Shown here: in pieces, positions 61,592 to 64,000 of the stretch | Layout: each line of letters opens with the position of its first letter | How positions within the stretch are numbered: the first letter of the stretch is position 1 | Source of the DNA: Saccharopolyspora ipomoeae | GTDB lineage: Bacteria; Actinomycetota; Actinomycetes; Mycobacteriales; Pseudonocardiaceae | Reading direction: 5' to 3' | Assembly (NCBI RefSeq): GCF_029952525.1 | Contig: NZ_JASAOF010000006.1 | Span: 124,001 to 188,000 of the forward strand | Length of the DNA: 64,000 nucleotides | Program-made: the position numbers and the translations under genes | Notes under the pieces: model-generated | What the model was told of the DNA's origin: nothing | Databases searched by the model: none | The model's input: the letters and a program-made list of their open reading frames with translations, nothing else

Positions 61592-62224
61592 TCAGGCGGC
61601 TTGCTGCTGGAGCCGGCCGTGGCTGGCCACGAGGCGGACCGTGCCGTCGGCCAGGCGGTAGGACAGGCCCGCGATCGCGCAGCGGCCCGCGGCGACCTCG
61701 TCGGCCAGCAGCGAGGAGCGTTCGAGGAGCAGCTCGCTGGTGCGCTGGATGTGGACGTCGACGATGTCGTCGACCTCCTCGTGCCCGCCCGCCTTGGCGG
61801 CCAGCACGCTGGGCGTGACCCGCTCGACGATGTCGCGCAGGTAGCCGGGCGGGTTGGTGCCCTCCAGGACTGCCTGGCGCGCGGCGACCACCGCGCCGCA
61901 GGAGTCGTGGCCGAGCACGACCACCAGCGGCGTGCCCAGCACGCCCACGCCGTACTCGATGCTGCCCAGCACCTCCGAGCCGGTGACCTGGCCGGCGGTG
62001 CGCACCACGAACAGGTCGCCCAGGCCGCGGTCGAAGATGATCTCCGCCGCGAGTCGCGAGTCCGAGCAGCCGAACAGGACGGCGAACGGGGTCTGCCCGG
62101 GAGCGAGCGACGCGCGGTGGTCCGCGTCCTGGTGGGGGTGCAGCCGGGCGCTGTCGACGAAGCGCTGGTTGCCTTCCATGAGGGTCGCGAAGGCTTCGGC
62201 CGGCGTGGAGGGCGTGCGGTTCAT
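61592..62224 (-). CDS. Beta-class carbonic anhydrase
   Basis: This 210-residue enzyme interconverts CO2 and bicarbonate. Zinc ligands and the Asp-Arg pair are in FGCSDSRLA (Cys53, Asp55, Arg57) and LGHDSCGAV (His106, Cys109). Length and the N-terminal segment EAFATLMEGNQRFVDSARLH are typical for bacterial members. It stands alone, upstream of the lipid operon. A longer frame upstream of the ATG at 62224 has no better start. Confidence 0.93.
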   Translation of the reverse strand: MNRTPSTPAEAFATLMEGNQRFVDSARLHPHQDADHRASLAPGQTPFAVLFGCSDSRLAAEIIFDRGLGDLFVVRTAGQVTGSEVLGSIEYGVGVLGTPLVVVLGHDSCGAVVAARQAVLEGTNPPGYLRDIVERVTPSVLAAKAGGHEEVDDIVDVHIQRTSELLLERSSLLADEVAAGRCAIAGLSYRLADGTVRLVASHGRLQQQAA

Positions 62225-63133
62225 GGTGCTGAGATTAACCCAACCGGGTGGCGGCGGCAGGCCGCGAGTGGGGGAGGCCACGCCGGTGATCGGAGGTGTT
62301 TGATCTCGCAACGATCAGCGGTCCGTCGTAGGCTCGCACCTGCGGTGGTGAGGCGGGCGAGGGGGCCGCCTCACCACCGATCCGCTCGGAGACCGAAAGT
62401 GGTCCACACCGGTGTTCCGCGGCGCGTCCGGCATCCGGACGTGAATCGAAATTCCCGCAATTCCGCGTTGTTTCGCCAGGTCAGAATCGGAATGCCGGAC
62501 AATGGTGAAAATTGTTCGGCGCAAGAGCTTGTGCGCTGTTCGGGTGAGCGTTCATCATCAAGACGGATTCCGGTGGTGTCGACCACCGAGGTCTGGGGGA
62601 TCAGCAGGCGACGCCAACACCTGGGGGGTGTAGCGATGGCTCATCGTTTCTTCTGGCAGCGCGTGTAGTTCGCGAGGTGAACTCCGCGGCGTGAACTCGC
62701 TTCGCGCGGCGGGAGTTCCGGTCATCAGCCCGCAGATGTCGTGAGCGGGATTCGGTTTCGGGAATCCACCTCGTCGCGGGCGTCTCGGTCGACCAGCGGC
62801 ACGTCGTCTCCGGATCCGGACGATCCGACGTCCATTCGGCGGGTGAACGCGCATTCCGGGGTGACGCATGCCCGGAATTGGTTCGATCCCGGTCTGGCGC
62901 TGTCGCGAGCACCGGGTGCAGCGCGCGGTCGCGCGGTCGACATGCCCCTTTCCGAGTCCGGATCCGGTATCGACCAGGTGCTCGGTATCACTCGTTGGGG
63001 TGCCGCTCGTTGAGCCGCCCGGCGTTTTGCGGCCAATGTGCGCGGCGTGGCTTTCTCGTCGCTTTCTGGAGGCAGCGGCAGGGGGTCCCGATGCGGCAAT
63101 ATTGTTCGTTTGTCATTTTCTGGGGGAAGCACG
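62225..63133. other. Long intergenic region upstream of the SARP gene
   Basis: There is no full-length gene in about 900 bases. GC content falls below the window average in parts (62440-62560 and 63080-63130). It holds a ten-codon ORF (listed) followed by an imperfect hairpin at about 62679-62718, and it must contain the promoters of the carbonic anhydrase and SARP genes. Confidence 0.45.
62636..62668 (+). CDS. Ten-residue ORF MAHRFFWQRV
   Basis: The short frame has a G-rich ribosome binding region (gggggg, about 62623-62628) seven bases before ATG and an aromatic/basic product. It is followed by an imperfect inverted repeat (gaactcc at 62679-62685 with ggagttc at 62712-62718). It could be a leader or signal peptide for the SARP region, or chance. 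There is no evidence of expression. Confidence 0.25.
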   Translation: MAHRFFWQRV

Positions 63134-64000
63134 ATGCGGTTCGAAGTTCTTGGACCGATTCGGATGATCGACGGGGGTTCGACAGCACCGCTGACCGGCG
63201 CGTTGCGACGCCACCTGCTGGCCGTGCTGCTGGCCCGCGCCAACGAACCGGTCCCGGTCACCGTTCTGCTGGAAGCGCTGTGGGGTGAGCCGGGCGAGCA
63301 GGGGGCGCGCCGACTCCAGGTCCACGTCCACCGGCTGCGCCGAGAGCTGGACGAACCCGACCGGCTCACCCACGGGCACGCCGGCTACTGCCTGCGCGTC
63401 GAGCCCGGCGAGCTCGACGCCGCGGTGTTCCGGGCGCTGCTCGACGAGGCCGCCGGGGAAGCGGACCCGGCCCGCGCGTCCGCCACCCTGCGGCGCGCGC
63501 TGGGGCTGTGGCGCGGCAGGCCCTACCAGGAGATCGACCTGCCCGAGGTCGCGGCCGAGGTGGAACGGCTCGGCGAGCAGCGGCTGCTGGCCGTCGAGGA
63601 GCTCTACGCCGCCGAGCTGCGCGCGGGCAGGCACGAGGCCGTCGCCGGTGAGCTGCTGGAGACCGTGCACCACCACCCGCTGCGGGAACGGCTGCACGGG
63701 CTGCTCATGCTCGCCCTCTACCGCAGCGGACGGCAGGCCGAGGCGCTGTCGGCCTACCAGCACGCGCGCGAGGTCCTCAACGACGAGCTCGGACTCGACC
63801 CCGGCCCGGACCTGCGCGCGCTGCACGGCCAGATCCGCGCCGGGGAGGTCGTCGAGGTCTCCGCCCCAGCCGAGGTCCCGGCCCAACTCCCGCACTGCGC
63901 CACCGATTTCGTCGGTCGCGAGGTCGCGCTGTCCGAACTGGACCAGATCCTGGACGAGGGAACCCGCACCATCCCCATCGCGGTCATCGCAGGCACCGCC
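63134..64000 (+). CDS. AfsR/SARP-family transcriptional regulator, 5' part
   Basis: At least 289 residues are visible before the window edge. Residues 1-90 are the OmpR-type winged helix (MRFEVLGPIRMIDGG, then LLEALWGEPGEQGARRLQVH and VHRLRRELDEPDRL); residues ~95-245 are the bacterial transcriptional activation domain (GLWRGRPYQEIDLPEVAAEV, LYRSGRQAEALSAYQHAREV). DFVGREVALSELDQIL begins an NB-ARC ATPase domain whose P-loop (starting IAVIAGTA) is cut off. Such large SARPs activate secondary-metabolite or stress genes. Gggggaag precedes the ATG. Confidence 0.92.
   Translation, partial: MRFEVLGPIRMIDGGSTAPLTGALRRHLLAVLLARANEPVPVTVLLEALWGEPGEQGARRLQVHVHRLRRELDEPDRLTHGHAGYCLRVEPGELDAAVFRALLDEAAGEADPARASATLRRALGLWRGRPYQEIDLPEVAAEVERLGEQRLLAVEELYAAELRAGRHEAVAGELLETVHHHPLRERLHGLLMLALYRSGRQAEALSAYQHAREVLNDELGLDPGPDLRALHGQIRAGEVVEVSAPAEVPAQLPHCATDFVGREVALSELDQILDEGTRTIPIAVIAGTA

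Noticed and set aside
62725-63369. 214-residue minus-strand frame upstream of and overlapping the SARP gene
   Set aside because: It overlaps the SARP start antisense and is Ser/Arg/Pro-rich without a family.
1-64000. CRISPR arrays, rRNA and tRNA genes
   Set aside because: No regularly spaced repeats and no convincing cloverleaf or rRNA sequence were seen on either strand.

Overview
The window comes from a high-GC actinomycete. Strong GC codon bias, GTG/TTG starts, stop/start overlaps, a hopanoid operon of actinobacterial layout, EspC/type VII-secreted proteins, IclR/TetR/SARP regulators and a WS/DGAT acyltransferase domain all point that way. A Pseudonocardiales (Saccharopolyspora-like) host is my inference; there is no rRNA or tRNA to confirm it.

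Layout. 1-2.8 kb: end of a sugar ABC transporter (permease cut by the window edge, ATPase), a small unknown gene and an M19 dipeptidase closed by a strong hairpin. 3.2-10.9 kb: an uninterrupted hopanoid operon, hpnC-hpnD-hpnE-polyprenyl synthase-shc-hpnG-hpnH, with almost every junction overlapping. 11.3-17.7 kb (minus): a catabolic operon with an MHS transporter, YciI-like protein, IclR regulator, PobA, an SDR and a KstD-like flavoprotein; the last three would fit conversion of 4-hydroxy/4-oxo-cyclohexanecarboxylate through 4-hydroxybenzoate to protocatechuate. 17.9-18.6 kb: decayed remnants of another KstD-like flavoprotein and a CocE/NonD hydrolase. 18.6-21.4 kb: IclR regulator and a 3-hydroxybenzoate 4-monooxygenase-like enzyme, with two near-identical operator-like palindromes.

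21.6-29.5 kb: a sugar/polyol module (aldolase-SDR fusion, FGGY kinase, D-2-hydroxyacid dehydrogenase, DeoR regulator, RbtT/DalT/CsbX-type transporter) ending in an orphan transketolase C-terminal fragment. 29.5-33.2 kb: TMEM175-like protein, a type VII secretion toxin/immunity cassette, and a remnant of a DUF2075-type protein. 33.2-45.8 kb: class III aminotransferase, MHS transporter, hydantoinase/oxoprolinase B and A and an IclR regulator; then a truncated tyrosine recombinase joined directly to a 5'-truncated second hyuA, followed by an intact hyuB and an OPT transporter. 45.9-49.2 kb is gene-poor: a copy of the end of the immunity gene, two small unknown genes and a truncated-looking membrane protein.

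49.2-57.3 kb: a TetR regulator and a cluster that reads as aerobic cyclohexanecarboxylate degradation: CoA ligase, AliB-like dehydrogenase, enoyl-CoA hydratase, BadH-like SDR, BadI-like ring-cleaving hydrolase and glutaryl-CoA dehydrogenase. It is interspersed with a thiolase, a 3-hydroxyacyl-CoA dehydrogenase and an acyl-CoA dehydrogenase remnant, all broken. With the 11-15 kb operon the window may thus hold two different routes for alicyclic acids, aromatisation and ring cleavage. 57.5-64 kb: a minus-strand operon headed by a glycosyltransferase-WS/DGAT fusion, a beta-carbonic anhydrase, and a SARP regulator cut by the right edge.

All functional calls rest on reading the translated sequence and recalled family motifs; no search was run.
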